32,139 nt of DNA, taken from contig JALHRF010000042.1 of NCBI GenBank assembly GCA_022841545.1, positions 1 to 32,139 on the forward strand, given 5' to 3'. The notes under the pieces were generated by a model. That model did no database searches and was not told the origin of the DNA. It was given only the letters and a program-made list of their open reading frames with translations. The DNA is from Bauldia sp. GTDB taxonomy: Bacteria > Pseudomonadota > Alphaproteobacteria > Rhizobiales > Kaistiaceae. Below are positions 18,650 to 27,056 of the stretch, piece after piece. Each line of letters opens with the position of its first letter. The first letter of the stretch is position 1. The translations under genes were made by a program, and so were the position numbers.

Positions 18650-19117
18650 TTGGACGCCACCACCTTCATTGTCGGTCTCCTGAGCGGCGCCGCGGCCGGT
18701 GCGCTGCTCACCGGCGTGTTCGACCTGTTCAATCGCGGCTGGCAGCGCACGGCCGAGAAGCGCGACCTTCGCGTCGGGCTGGCGGCGGAAATCCGGGTCG
18801 GGCTGCAGAACGTCGATCCCGAGGAGCGCATCCACCGCACCCCGGAGCAGAACCTCCACTTCATTGCCGGCAACTGCTTCCCCTGGGAATTCTTCAAGGC
18901 CAACCAGGTGCGGATCGGCCTCCTGCCGGAGGAGGCGGCGAGCGACGTGGTCGAGTACCACTCGCTCCTCTGGCAGTTCTATGAGAAGGCGAAGGTCCTC
19001 AACCGGTGGACCGAGCCCGACGACACCGGCGAACGCGACGCACTGATCGCCGAGATTCGAGCGATCATGGGGCGGATCCGCATCGTCGGCGGACGGGCGC
19101 TGAAGGCGCTCTCCTGA
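18650..19117 (+). CDS. Small membrane-anchored protein of unknown function
   Basis: A 155-residue protein that I do not recognise. One N-terminal membrane helix (FIVGLLSGAAAGALLTGVFDLF, about 6-27) is followed by a charged helical domain (RTAEKRDLRVGLAAEIRVGL, SDVVEYHSLLWQFYEKAKVLNRW). The only plausible start is a TTG at 18650 with weak CCGGA upstream, so the N-terminus is uncertain. Base composition and codon use match neighbours. The pattern, N-terminal anchor with a cytosolic helical domain, is similar in outline to several uncharacterised families. It converges on the MFS gene with ten bases between stops. Confidence 0.65.
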   Translation: MDATTFIVGLLSGAAAGALLTGVFDLFNRGWQRTAEKRDLRVGLAAEIRVGLQNVDPEERIHRTPEQNLHFIAGNCFPWEFFKANQVRIGLLPEEAASDVVEYHSLLWQFYEKAKVLNRWTEPDDTGERDALIAEIRAIMGRIRIVGGRALKALS

Positions 19118-19126
19118 CTGCGCAGA

Positions 19127-20353
19127 TCAGCGCGCGGTGCGAAGCACGAGCGGTGTCCGGCGGCCGAGCTGCAGGAGCAGGAACACGGCGATGCCGAGGT
19201 TGATCAGGTTCCAGAAGAAGCCGTTGAGGAAGGCGAGGTCGTAGGACAGCGTGAGGTCGAAGATCGCGCCGGACATCCAGCCGCCCAGCGCCATGCCGAC
19301 CAGCGTCGCGCCGAGCACGGTGCCGATCCGCGTCCCCGCCTCGCTGGCGGGATAGTAGCGCCGGATGATCGAGGCATAGGTCGGCACGATGCCGCCCTGG
19401 GCCAGCCCGAACAGCGCCGACACCATGAACAGCGATGGGAGCGAGTCGGACGGCAGGAACAGGAGCAGCGACAGCGCCTGGAGCGCCGAACTGATCAGGA
19501 AGGTCGGCAGCGGCCCGATCCGGTCGACCAGCCAGCCGAAGCCGAGGCGGCTCACGACGCCGGCCGCGAGCATCACCGACAGCATCTCGGCGCCGCGCGC
19601 CGTGCCGTAACCAAGGTCGGTGCAGAGCGAGACGATGTGCACCTGGGGCATCGCCATGGCGATGCAGCAGGTCAGCCCCGCGATGACCAGGAGCGCCTGC
19701 AGGAGACCCGGCGTCAGGCCGTTGAGATCGGCCGGGCGCCAGGCGCGCGCCGCGCCGCCCGGGGCAGTGGCCGGCGCCTTCCGGCGGACGAGGAAGGCGA
19801 GCGGCGGAATGGTGAGGAGACAGAAGATGCCGATGCCGAGGTGGGTGGCGCGCCAGCCCGCCGTCTCGACGAAGTGCTGGATCACCGGCGGCCAGATCGT
19901 GCCGGCGAGGTAGCTGCCGCAGGAGGCGACGCCGACGGCGATGCCGCGGTGGCGGAAGAACCAGCGCGAGACGTCGGCGATCACCGGCCCGAAGGTGGCG
20001 GAGCTGCCGAGGAAGCCGACGAGCACGAGGTGGACGAGGGCGAACTGCCACAGCGTCGCCGACCAGGCCGCGAGTGCGTAGCCGGCGCCGAGCGCCGCCG
20101 CGCCGATCCACAAGGGTATGGCCAGGCCGAAGCGGTCGGTGAGCTTGCCCATCAAGACACCACCGGCTGCGAAGCCGATCATCAGGAGCGTGAAGGGCAG
20201 GCTGGCATCGGCGCGGTCGACCCCGAACTCGGCTTCGACGGTCGGCATCACCACGGCGATCGACCACAGCCCGACGCCGCCGATCGTCGAGATCAGGAGC
20301 GAGACCGCCAGCCGGAACCACGCGTAGCCCGATTCGGAGACGTCCTCGTTCAT
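19127..20353 (-). CDS. Major facilitator superfamily transporter
   Basis: A 408-residue MFS carrier with about twelve hydrophobic helices. The conserved loop 2-3 motif A appears as GKLTDRFG (residues about 68-75) and a second-half counterpart as GWLVDRIGPLP. The overall pattern recalls the oxalate/formate or monocarboxylate antiporter group, but substrate cannot be assigned. A longer upstream frame is rejected because the real start MNEDVSESGYAWFRLAVSLL leads directly into helix 1. It is divergent from the Gfo/Idh/MocA oxidoreductase across 236 bases, so a shared regulator and pathway are possible. Confidence 0.9.
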   Translation of the reverse strand: MNEDVSESGYAWFRLAVSLLISTIGGVGLWSIAVVMPTVEAEFGVDRADASLPFTLLMIGFAAGGVLMGKLTDRFGLAIPLWIGAAALGAGYALAAWSATLWQFALVHLVLVGFLGSSATFGPVIADVSRWFFRHRGIAVGVASCGSYLAGTIWPPVIQHFVETAGWRATHLGIGIFCLLTIPPLAFLVRRKAPATAPGGAARAWRPADLNGLTPGLLQALLVIAGLTCCIAMAMPQVHIVSLCTDLGYGTARGAEMLSVMLAAGVVSRLGFGWLVDRIGPLPTFLISSALQALSLLLFLPSDSLPSLFMVSALFGLAQGGIVPTYASIIRRYYPASEAGTRIGTVLGATLVGMALGGWMSGAIFDLTLSYDLAFLNGFFWNLINLGIAVFLLLQLGRRTPLVLRTAR

Positions 20354-20589
20354 GGCATCCTGCGCCGGCCGCTCAAGCCATCCTTCGGCCGGCTTCGACC
20401 ACCGAAATCCTGATAAGGCATCCCCGGCTGCCGCGGGCATGCACGACCTGCGCCGGGACTGCAAGCGCACTGTACCCTTCATATTGGTTCCGGGCGGCAC
20501 TTGGGCTGGCTGAAATGCCCGTGCTACCTCCGCCTGGACCAACCGGCGATCACGGCGCCCCACTCGAACGGGGGCAGGAGGAAGCAGTC

Positions 20590-21693
20590 ATGGACAGAGT
20601 GCGCGTCGGCCTGATCGGCACGAGCGGGTGGGTCGAGCAGATGTATGTGCCGAGCCTCCGGAGCCATCCGGGCGCCGAGGTGGTCGCCGTCTGTGGGCGG
20701 AATCCGGAGCCGGCCGGGAAGATCGCCGCGCAACTCGGCGGGGCGCGCGTCTTCGCCGACTGGCGGGAGATGATCGCCGCAGGCGGGCTCGATGCGGTGA
20801 TCGTCGTCGTTCCCGACGACCTTCATCCGGCCATCGTTGCCGCGGCGGCCGGAGCGGGGCTGCACGTGCTCTGCGAGAAGCCGCTCGCCAATTCGCTGCC
20901 CGAGGCGCTCGCGATGGAGCGAGCGGTGGCGAGCGCGGGCGTCGCCAACATGGTTCTGTTCACCTGGCGCTGGCAGCCGCACTGGCGCTACGTCCGGCGC
21001 CTCGTCGAGGACGGCTATATCGGCCGCTGCTACCGGGCCCGTTTTGCCTTCGTCGAATCGACCGCGCCGGGGAAGGGCTACAAGTGGCGCTTCGACGGAA
21101 GGCGGGCGAGCGGCGCGGGCGGCGATCTCGGCTCGCACATGATCGACATGGCGCACTGGTTCTTCGGCGACGTCGCCAGCGTCAGCGCCGACCTCCGGAC
21201 CTTCGTCGACCAGTCGGCCGAAGCGGAACCGCCGCCGCTACCGGTCAACGATTCGGCATTGATCGCGATGACGATGCGGGACGGCCCGCAGGTGCTGGTC
21301 GACGTGAGCTCGGTGACGTACATGGCCGACCGCGACTGCCTCGTCACGGTCGAACTCCACGGCGACCTGGGCACGATCGAAGGCCACCATCGCTTCCTCG
21401 GCGCCGAGGCGGGCGTGACCCTCAAGGGCGCGCGGCGGGGCGATCCGAGCTTTACGACCCTCACCGTCCCGGACGAATACTACGCCGGCGGCGTCGCCCC
21501 GGATGCGGTCTTCGACCCCTACGTCAAGCAGTCGGCGGGTGTCCGGGCCTTCATCGACGCGATCCTTTCGGGCCGCCCGGCGTCACCGGATTTTTCCGAC
21601 GGCGTGCGGGTACAGCGCGTGCTCGAGGCGGTGCTTAACCTGGACAAGGGGGGTAGAGCACGAATTCAGGGCCACCGATCAAGCGTCCCATGA
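20590..21693 (+). CDS. Gfo/Idh/MocA-family NAD(P)-dependent oxidoreductase
   Basis: A 367-residue dehydrogenase with an N-terminal Rossmann domain (VRVGLIGTSGW, residues 4-14) and a C-terminal alpha/beta substrate domain. The CEKPLAN motif (about 98-104) contains the conserved lysine, and GGDLGSHMIDMAHWFFG contains the catalytic histidine region. Members act on sugars, inositols and similar cyclic polyols. The ATG is preceded by an excellent AGGAGG site at 20576. Upstream in-frame codons were not used. The C-terminus (LNLDKGGRARIQGHRSSVP) enters a region where base composition starts to fall, just before the A+T-rich orphan gene, so the last residues may have been altered by a junction. Confidence 0.92.
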   Translation: MDRVRVGLIGTSGWVEQMYVPSLRSHPGAEVVAVCGRNPEPAGKIAAQLGGARVFADWREMIAAGGLDAVIVVVPDDLHPAIVAAAAGAGLHVLCEKPLANSLPEALAMERAVASAGVANMVLFTWRWQPHWRYVRRLVEDGYIGRCYRARFAFVESTAPGKGYKWRFDGRRASGAGGDLGSHMIDMAHWFFGDVASVSADLRTFVDQSAEAEPPPLPVNDSALIAMTMRDGPQVLVDVSSVTYMADRDCLVTVELHGDLGTIEGHHRFLGAEAGVTLKGARRGDPSFTTLTVPDEYYAGGVAPDAVFDPYVKQSAGVRAFIDAILSGRPASPDFSDGVRVQRVLEAVLNLDKGGRARIQGHRSSVP

Positions 21694-21713
21694 GTTCGGC
21701 GAAATCTGGCAGA

Positions 21714-22508
21714 TCAATTACTGTCCCGAAGATCGGGTATTGTTCGGCACTCAACTATGTCGGTGTTAAAAACGATCGTTCCAGAGGCGTCCAGCACACC
21801 ACGAAAATACCTACTCAGTCCATCGGCAAGAGCGCCGGCACCTCCCGCCGCGTACTTCCTCAATGTGCATAAGCGATAATACAGATTCTCTGAGTACTCC
21901 ATGAATTCATACCAAGCGGCCTTCTTTTGGCTATATGCTTGTCTCGCTGCCTCGGAAATATTTTGAGGATTTAAGACCAAGTCCGTTTGAGAGATTGTTG
22001 GAAGTAAAATACTATTGAATCGCCTTGCTGCACTATTCATATAAGTTTCGTCAGAATACAGATAGAATCTGAATGACGGATTTTTAAGACTGATTTCTCT
22101 AAAGGGCTCTACGTCAACGATACTATCTATTTTCTGTAATTCTGGTAGTGTCATTTGCGAAAAATGGAGATAAACACCGCCATTGATGTTGTCACTTCGT
22201 TCAACTCCCCGGAGGCTACGTTTTACGCTCTCGGCAAAATTAGAGAATTCGTTCATCGAAAAATCAACGTTATGTGATATAAAGAAATCGTCATAGTTCG
22301 AAATATTATCACTTAGCGCTACAGTTTCCTTGTAGTTTTGCAGAAGGAATCCAAAGCTGCTTCCCAAAAATGACGCCGCGAACGTGGCAAGTACTCCGGC
22401 CGCCTTCTCGGGTATTTTCGATCGGTCAATCCATAGCCAGACAATTACTGAAAGCGCGAGAAGCACGATCGCGATCACAAATGCATAGTAGACAAGAAAC
22501 TGTCCCAT
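21714..22508 (-). CDS. A+T-rich orphan membrane protein
   Basis: A 264-residue protein that I do not recognise. Two N-terminal membrane segments (FLVYYAFVIAIVLLALSVIVWLWI, about 4-27, and a second at about 36-54 containing VLATFAASFLGSSFGFLL) precede a soluble domain of about 200 residues rich in Asn, Ser, Asp and aromatics. The ATG at 22508 is preceded by GGAG; a GTG at 22556 is an alternative. Composition is unlike its neighbours: the 60 bases from 22081 contain only 19 G or C. This supports recent acquisition. It lies between the Gfo/Idh gene and ptsN and has no mobile genes beside it. A defence or toxin-like role is a guess I cannot support. Confidence 0.75.
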   Translation of the reverse strand: MGQFLVYYAFVIAIVLLALSVIVWLWIDRSKIPEKAAGVLATFAASFLGSSFGFLLQNYKETVALSDNISNYDDFFISHNVDFSMNEFSNFAESVKRSLRGVERSDNINGGVYLHFSQMTLPELQKIDSIVDVEPFREISLKNPSFRFYLYSDETYMNSAARRFNSILLPTISQTDLVLNPQNISEAARQAYSQKKAAWYEFMEYSENLYYRLCTLRKYAAGGAGALADGLSRYFRGVLDASGTIVFNTDIVECRTIPDLRDSN

Positions 22509-22574
22509 TTTGCGCGCTCCGCAGGGCCGCAGGGAGGCGTAGCAAATTGTATTCACAGGCAGTCGTCAAGTATA

Positions 22575-22603
22575 GACAGCAAAGACTGTCCCTCGGCCGG
22601 GAC
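22575..22603 (-). terminator. Overlapping hairpins after ptsN
   Basis: GACAG (22575-22579) pairs with CTGTC (22586-22590), and GTCCC (22588-22592) pairs with GGGAC (22599-22603). The two stems share bases 22588-22590 and so exclude each other. They lie 6-34 bases downstream of the ptsN stop, near the boundary with the A+T-rich insertion. No T-tract is present, so termination is uncertain. Confidence 0.3.
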
Positions 22604-22608
22604 CCCCC

Positions 22609-23076
22609 TCACGCCGCGTTGGGCTGGGCGCCTTCAGTCATGACGGCATAAAGCGCCGCCTTGTCGGCCGAGGCGCGGAGTTTCCCTGCCACGCCGGGTT
22701 CCCGGAGATGCCGGGCGATGCGGGCGAGGGCCTTGAGGTGGTCGGCGCCGGCGCCCTCGGGCGCGAGCAGGAGGAAGACGAGGTCGACCGGCTGGTCGTC
22801 GAGCGCCTCGAAATCGATCGGTTTCGGGATCCTCGCGAACAGGCCGAAGATGCGGTCGAGACTCGCGAGCTTGCCGTGCGGGATGGCGATGCCGCCGCCG
22901 ACGCCGGTCGAGCCGAGCTTTTCGCGCTGGAGCAGCGTATCGAAGATCTCGCGTTCCGGCAGGCCGGTCAGCTCGGCCGCCTTCTCGGCGATCGCCTGGA
23001 TCGCCTGCTTCTTCGAGTTGGCCTTGAGCGAGCCGATCACGGCCTCAGGCTTGATAAGGTCGCTTAGGTCCATCAT
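22609..23076 (-). CDS. ptsN: PTS IIA-like nitrogen regulatory protein (EIIA-Ntr)
   Basis: A 155-residue EIIA-Ntr protein. The phosphorylatable histidine is in GIAIPHGKL (His67), inside the conserved REKLGSTGVGGG region. It receives phosphate from the nitrogen-PTS (PtsP/PtsO) and regulates potassium uptake, carbon-nitrogen balance and stress functions, often in genomes that lack a sugar-transporting PTS. Two adjacent ATGs are possible starts (23076 and 23073). It is the last gene of the rpoN-hpf-ptsN order found in many proteobacteria, which supports the call. Confidence 0.95.
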   Translation of the reverse strand: MMDLSDLIKPEAVIGSLKANSKKQAIQAIAEKAAELTGLPEREIFDTLLQREKLGSTGVGGGIAIPHGKLASLDRIFGLFARIPKPIDFEALDDQPVDLVFLLLAPEGAGADHLKALARIARHLREPGVAGKLRASADKAALYAVMTEGAQPNAA

Positions 23077-23132
23077 CCACAGTCCAAATCATGTCCCCTC
23101 GCGTCGGGCATCTGGTCCCGCGCGCCGATTTT

Positions 23133-23720
23133 TCAACGACCCTTCGGACCGCTTTTCTGATCGAGCGACGGGTCGATCCAGCCGATATGGCCGTCGCTCC
23201 GGCGGTAGACGACGTTGATGCCGCCATGGCCCGCATTGCGGAAGATAACCAGCGGCAGGTCGGAGAGGTCCAGTCCCAGCACCGCTTTGCCGACGGTCAT
23301 CGTCTCCAGATGCGTCGTCTCCTCGGCGATAATGGCCGGTGCGTAGTCGGCGGCGACATCCGCCTCCTCGTCGAGCGCGGCGATGACATAGCTCGCCGCC
23401 GGCTCGGTCTCGGCCCGGTTCGGCGCACGGTGCTCCTTGAGGCGGCGGTGATAGCGGCGAAGCCGCTTCTCGATGCGGTCGGCGGCGATGTCGAGGCTCT
23501 GGTGCGCCTCCTGGGCGCGGCCGGTGGCCTGGAGCGCGATGCCGGTATCGAGATGAAGGGTGCAATCGGTCCGGAACCAGGAGCCCTCGCGTTCGAGGAC
23601 GACATGGCCGGTGAACCCGCCATCGAAGTATTTGCGAAGGGCCTCGCCCAGCCGCGTCTCCACATGGGTGCGGTAGGCCTCGCCTACGTCGAGATTCTTG
23701 CCGGAAATGCGCAATGCCAT
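23133..23720 (-). CDS. hpf: Long-form ribosome hibernation promoting factor
   Basis: A 195-residue long HPF. The N-terminal HPF/RaiA domain (about 1-100, MALRISGKNLDVGEAYRTHVETRLGEAL) binds the 30S decoding region. A variable linker leads to the C-terminal dimerisation domain (about 135-190, ADYAPAIIAEETTHLETMTVGKAVLGLDLSDLPLVIFRN), which joins two ribosomes into inactive 100S particles. It lies between rpoN and ptsN as in many proteobacteria. A separate 224-base upstream region contains a plausible sigma-70 promoter, so it can be transcribed apart from rpoN. Confidence 0.95.
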   Translation of the reverse strand: MALRISGKNLDVGEAYRTHVETRLGEALRKYFDGGFTGHVVLEREGSWFRTDCTLHLDTGIALQATGRAQEAHQSLDIAADRIEKRLRRYHRRLKEHRAPNRAETEPAASYVIAALDEEADVAADYAPAIIAEETTHLETMTVGKAVLGLDLSDLPLVIFRNAGHGGINVVYRRSDGHIGWIDPSLDQKSGPKGR

Positions 23721-23871
23721 GGGACCTCGAACCTTCTCCGTCGTTCGGTTCTGTCGCGCGCCCGGAGCCCGCTACGGAGCCCACGCCATGGTCGGCGCCG
23801 TCGAGGCGCGGAACGCGACTGTCGCTTCACGCAGGAAGCACACCGCCACCCCGGCTCGTCGATGGGCGGAG

Positions 23872-23900
23872 GTTCTATGGGCGGTGGCCCGACAAGTCAA
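23872..23900 (-). promoter_or_regulatory. Candidate sigma-70 promoter for hpf
   Basis: Reverse-strand TTGACT (23895-23900) and TAGAAC (23872-23877) are separated by exactly 17 bases in the gap between rpoN and hpf. The predicted transcript begins about 145 bases before the hpf start codon. No sigma-54-type GG/GC element was recognised in the gap. Confidence 0.45.
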
Positions 23901-23944
23901 CCGAGCGTTCCGCATCGCAAATCCTCGCGGGAGGTTCGTGACCA

Positions 23945-25507
23945 TCACGCGGCGCCCGCGCCCCGCCGATCCTTCGCGTCGCCGAAGGCGAGCTTGTCGC
24001 GCCGGCGCTGGACCGAGGAGGGAATGTGGAGCGCCTCGCGATACTTGGCGACGGTGCGGCGCGCGATGTCGATGCCGGAGTCGCGGAGCACCTTGACGAT
24101 GGTGTCGTCCGAGAGCACGGAATCGGCGGTTTCCTCGTCGATCAGCCGCTTGATGCGGTGGCGGACCGCCTCGGCCGAATGCGCGTCGCCGCCGCCGGCC
24201 GACGGGATCGACGCTGTGAAGAAATATTTCATCTCGAAGGTGCCGCGGTTGGTCGCCATGTACTTGTTCGAGGTCACACGCGACACGGTCGATTCGTGCA
24301 TGCCGATCGCCTCGGCGACGGTCTTGAGGTTGAGCGGGCGGAGATATTGTACGCCCTCGGCGAGGAAGCCGTCCTGCTGGCGGACGATCTCGGTGGCGAC
24401 CTTGAGGATGGTACGGGCCCGCTGGTCGAGGCTCTTGACCAGCCACTTTGCCGTCTGCAGGCAGTCGGTGAGATAGGCCGCGTCTCCGCCGTTCTTCCTG
24501 CCCTTCGACACCTTGGCGTAATAGACCTGGTTGACCAGTACACGCGGCAGTGTGCCGGTGTTGAGTTCGACATGCCAGCCGCCATCGGAGGCGGGCCGGA
24601 CCAGGACATCGGGTATCACCGGCTGCACCATCGCCTCGCCGAAGGCATTGCCTGGCTTGGGGTTGAGGGCGCGGATCTCGGCGAGCATCTCGGCCAGATC
24701 CTCGCCGTCGACCCGGCATAGCTTCATCAGCGCCGCGTGGTCGCGCTTCGCCACGAGATCGAGATTGGCGACGAGCGCCGCCATCGCCGGGTCATAGCGG
24801 TCCAGTTCGCGGAGCTGGATGGCGAGGCATTCGGCGAGGTCGCGGGCGCCTACGCCCGCCGGTTCGAAGCTCTGGACGAGGGCGAGGGACCGTTCGGCGG
24901 TCTCCCGCGGGGCGCCCAGCCGCTCCGCGATCTCGGCGATGTCGGCGCGCAGATATCCCGCCTCGTCGAGTTCGCTGATGATCGCCTGGCCGAGGAGGCG
25001 GAGCGCGGAGTCGACCGTAGCCATGCCGAGCTGGTCGGAAAGGTGATCCGACAGCGACTTCTCCCCCGCGACGAAGGCCTCCAGATTGTAATCGTCGGAA
25101 CTGACGGTGGCGCGGCTGGGGGCCGCGGACCAGGATTCCGCCGGCATCGCCGGCGCCGTCTCGGCCGCGGCACGGCCATGGTCGTCCTGGTAGATGTTGC
25201 CGAGGTCGGTATCGAGCTTGGCCTCGATCGCCTCGCCGCCTTCAAGGCTCGTCTCGAGCCATTCCGGGGCATCGCTACCATTGTCCGGCGTAGCGCCCCG
25301 CTCCTCGCCGGAAGGGGCGTCGGGCCCCTCGCCGCCATCGTCTTCGCCCTCAGCCCGCTCAAGCAGCGGGTTCCGCTCCAGCTCGGCCTCGACATAGGCG
25401 ACAAGATCGAGATTGGAGAGCTGCAGCAGCTTGATGGCCTGCATCAGCTGCGGCGTCATCACCAGAAGCTGGCTCTGGCGGAGCTCTATACGCGGAGAAA
25501 GCGCCAT
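23945..25507 (-). CDS. rpoN: RNA polymerase sigma-54 factor
   Basis: A 520-residue sigma-54. The N-terminal glutamine-rich activator-response region (LRQSQLLVMTPQLMQAIKLLQLSNLDLVAYVEAELERNPLLE) is intact, followed by the acidic linker, the core-binding domain and the C-terminal DNA-binding domain. The RpoN box is ARRTVAKYRE, about 30 residues from the end, just before the SSVQRR stretch. It recognises -24/-12 promoters and requires enhancer-binding ATPases. The frame starts with MALSPRIELRQ. It lies downstream of lptB, with hpf and ptsN after it, a classic arrangement. Confidence 0.97.
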   Translation of the reverse strand: MALSPRIELRQSQLLVMTPQLMQAIKLLQLSNLDLVAYVEAELERNPLLERAEGEDDGGEGPDAPSGEERGATPDNGSDAPEWLETSLEGGEAIEAKLDTDLGNIYQDDHGRAAAETAPAMPAESWSAAPSRATVSSDDYNLEAFVAGEKSLSDHLSDQLGMATVDSALRLLGQAIISELDEAGYLRADIAEIAERLGAPRETAERSLALVQSFEPAGVGARDLAECLAIQLRELDRYDPAMAALVANLDLVAKRDHAALMKLCRVDGEDLAEMLAEIRALNPKPGNAFGEAMVQPVIPDVLVRPASDGGWHVELNTGTLPRVLVNQVYYAKVSKGRKNGGDAAYLTDCLQTAKWLVKSLDQRARTILKVATEIVRQQDGFLAEGVQYLRPLNLKTVAEAIGMHESTVSRVTSNKYMATNRGTFEMKYFFTASIPSAGGGDAHSAEAVRHRIKRLIDEETADSVLSDDTIVKVLRDSGIDIARRTVAKYREALHIPSSVQRRRDKLAFGDAKDRRGAGAA

Positions 25508-25585
25508 GACGCCCGGGGAGACCGCATTCTGACTGGTCCGTTACTTGCTTGTCCGGACTCGTTGGTAGCCGAAGCGGGTGGCCGA

Positions 25586-26443
25586 TTAAAGGGTAAATTG
25601 CTCGCCGAGGTAAAGACGCCGCACGTCCGCGCTCTCCACCACTTCGTCGGGCTGGCCCTCGAACAGCACGTTGCCCGAGTGGATGATGTAGGCGCGGTCG
25701 ATCAGGCCCAGCGTCTCGCGCACATTGTGGTCGGTGATCAGTACACCGATGCCGAGGCTGGTCAGGTGGCGGACCAGCGCCTGGATGTCGCCGACCGCAA
25801 TCGGGTCGACGCCGGTGAACGGCTCGTCGAGCAGCATGAAGGCCGGCCGGCTCGCCAGCGCCCGGGCGATCTCGCAGCGCCGCCGCTCGCCGCCGGAGAG
25901 CGAGATCGCGGCGTTCTTGCGGAGATGGCCGATGTGGAACTCGTCGAGCAGCGCATCGAGCTGCTCCTCGCGGTTCTTCTTGTCCGGCTCCACCACCTCG
26001 AGCACGGCGCGGATGTTCTGCTCGACGCTGAGGCCGCGGAAGATCGAGTTCTCCTGCGGCAGGTAGCCGATGCCGAGCCGCGCCCGCCGGTACATCGGCA
26101 ACTTCGTCACGTCATGGCCGTCGAGTTCGACGCTTCCCCTGTCGGCCTTCACCAGCCCGGTGATCATATAGAAAATGGTGGTCTTGCCGGCGCCGTTCGA
26201 GCCGAGGAGGCCGACGGCCTCGCCACGCGCCACCGCGATGCTCGCACCGTGCACCACCTCGCGGCCGCGGTAGGATTTGTAGAGACCGTTGGCGACGAGC
26301 CAGCCCCGGCCGCCGGCGTCGGGCACCAGACGCGACGGCGGCGCCAGCTCGCGGCTCGCCGTCCGGGCATCGCCGTTCGCCGTCTTTTGCGATGGCTTCC
26401 GGCTGAAGAAGCTGGTCAGGCTCAAGCGCGGGCTCCTCACCAC
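25586..26443 (-). CDS. lptB: LPS export ABC ATPase LptB with N-terminal tail
   Basis: A LptB-type ATPase that powers lipopolysaccharide extraction from the inner membrane. Walker A is GSNGAGKTT, the signature is LSGGE, Walker B is FMLLDEPF, and the switch histidine is in LITDHNVRE. The ATPase core needs about 240 residues. As given (285 residues) there is a basic N-terminal tail of about 45 residues (MVRSPRLSLTSFFSRKPSQK). A GTG at 26326 would give 246 residues, the normal length, but no ribosome binding site is visible there, so the true start is uncertain. It lies between lptA and rpoN as in many alphaproteobacteria. Confidence 0.94.
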   Translation of the reverse strand: MVRSPRLSLTSFFSRKPSQKTANGDARTASRELAPPSRLVPDAGGRGWLVANGLYKSYRGREVVHGASIAVARGEAVGLLGSNGAGKTTIFYMITGLVKADRGSVELDGHDVTKLPMYRRARLGIGYLPQENSIFRGLSVEQNIRAVLEVVEPDKKNREEQLDALLDEFHIGHLRKNAAISLSGGERRRCEIARALASRPAFMLLDEPFTGVDPIAVGDIQALVRHLTSLGIGVLITDHNVRETLGLIDRAYIIHSGNVLFEGQPDEVVESADVRRLYLGEQFTL

Positions 26444-26480
26444 GCGCCGGGCATAGGCGTTCGCACGCGATCTGTCGAGT

Positions 26481-27056
26481 TCAGTTCGTGGCCGGTTCGT
26501 CCGCGTTGCCCCCGCCCTCGCCGTCTTTCTTCATCTTGCCGGGCGTGATGACCATGCGGATCGACTTGCCGGGCACCTGCTGGACCACCGCCCGGCCGGT
26601 CGCCATGTCGATCACCAACTGGTCCGCAGCAAGCACATCCTTGCCCTGGCTGAGGACGACGTCCCCGGAGAGCGTGATGGTTTGCGCCTTGTTGTCGACC
26701 ACCGCCTGCTGGCCGGTGATGGTTTGCTTGCCTGAGTTCACATAGACGGTCCCCGTCGCCTCCATGCGGGTGAAGCCGTTCTGGTCGCTCGCCTCGGAAT
26801 CCTTGCTGGAAAAGAGCTTGATCTGGGCCGCCTTCATCGTGGTGTTGCCGCGGGTCACCGTGACTCCGCCGGAGAAAGTCGAGATGCGCATTTCCCCTTC
26901 CTCCAGGATTTCGAGAGTCTGGGCGTCGACCTCGATCGGCCCCTTGCCTTTGGCGCCGAAGCCCGAGAACAGGTCGGTGGACTGGGCGAGCGCCGGGATC
27001 GACGGCAACAAGAATGCCGCCAGAGTGGCGAGGATGAAGGTACGGATTGCTGTCAT
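26481..27056 (-). CDS. lptA: Periplasmic LPS transport protein LptA
   Basis: A 191-residue periplasmic protein of the OstA/LptA beta-jellyroll family. A Sec signal peptide is clear (MTAIRTFILATLAAFLLPSIPALA, cleavage near residue 24). The beta-rich body (EVDAQTLEILEEGEMRISTFSGGVTVTRGNTTMKA, then ITGQQAVVDNKAQTITLSGDVVLSQG) is typical. It bridges inner-membrane LptC and outer-membrane LptD. The gene overlaps lptC by four bases and precedes lptB, matching the usual order. Confidence 0.95.
   Translation of the reverse strand: MTAIRTFILATLAAFLLPSIPALAQSTDLFSGFGAKGKGPIEVDAQTLEILEEGEMRISTFSGGVTVTRGNTTMKAAQIKLFSSKDSEASDQNGFTRMEATGTVYVNSGKQTITGQQAVVDNKAQTITLSGDVVLSQGKDVLAADQLVIDMATGRAVVQQVPGKSIRMVITPGKMKKDGEGGGNADEPATN

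Noticed and set aside
23721-23944. Sigma-54 promoter between rpoN and hpf
   Set aside because: No TGGC-N-TTGC type pair with correct spacing was found; a sigma-70-like pair fits better.
24737-26548. 603-codon open frame on the forward strand
   Set aside because: Antisense to rpoN, lptB and the end of lptA, with no recognisable domains.
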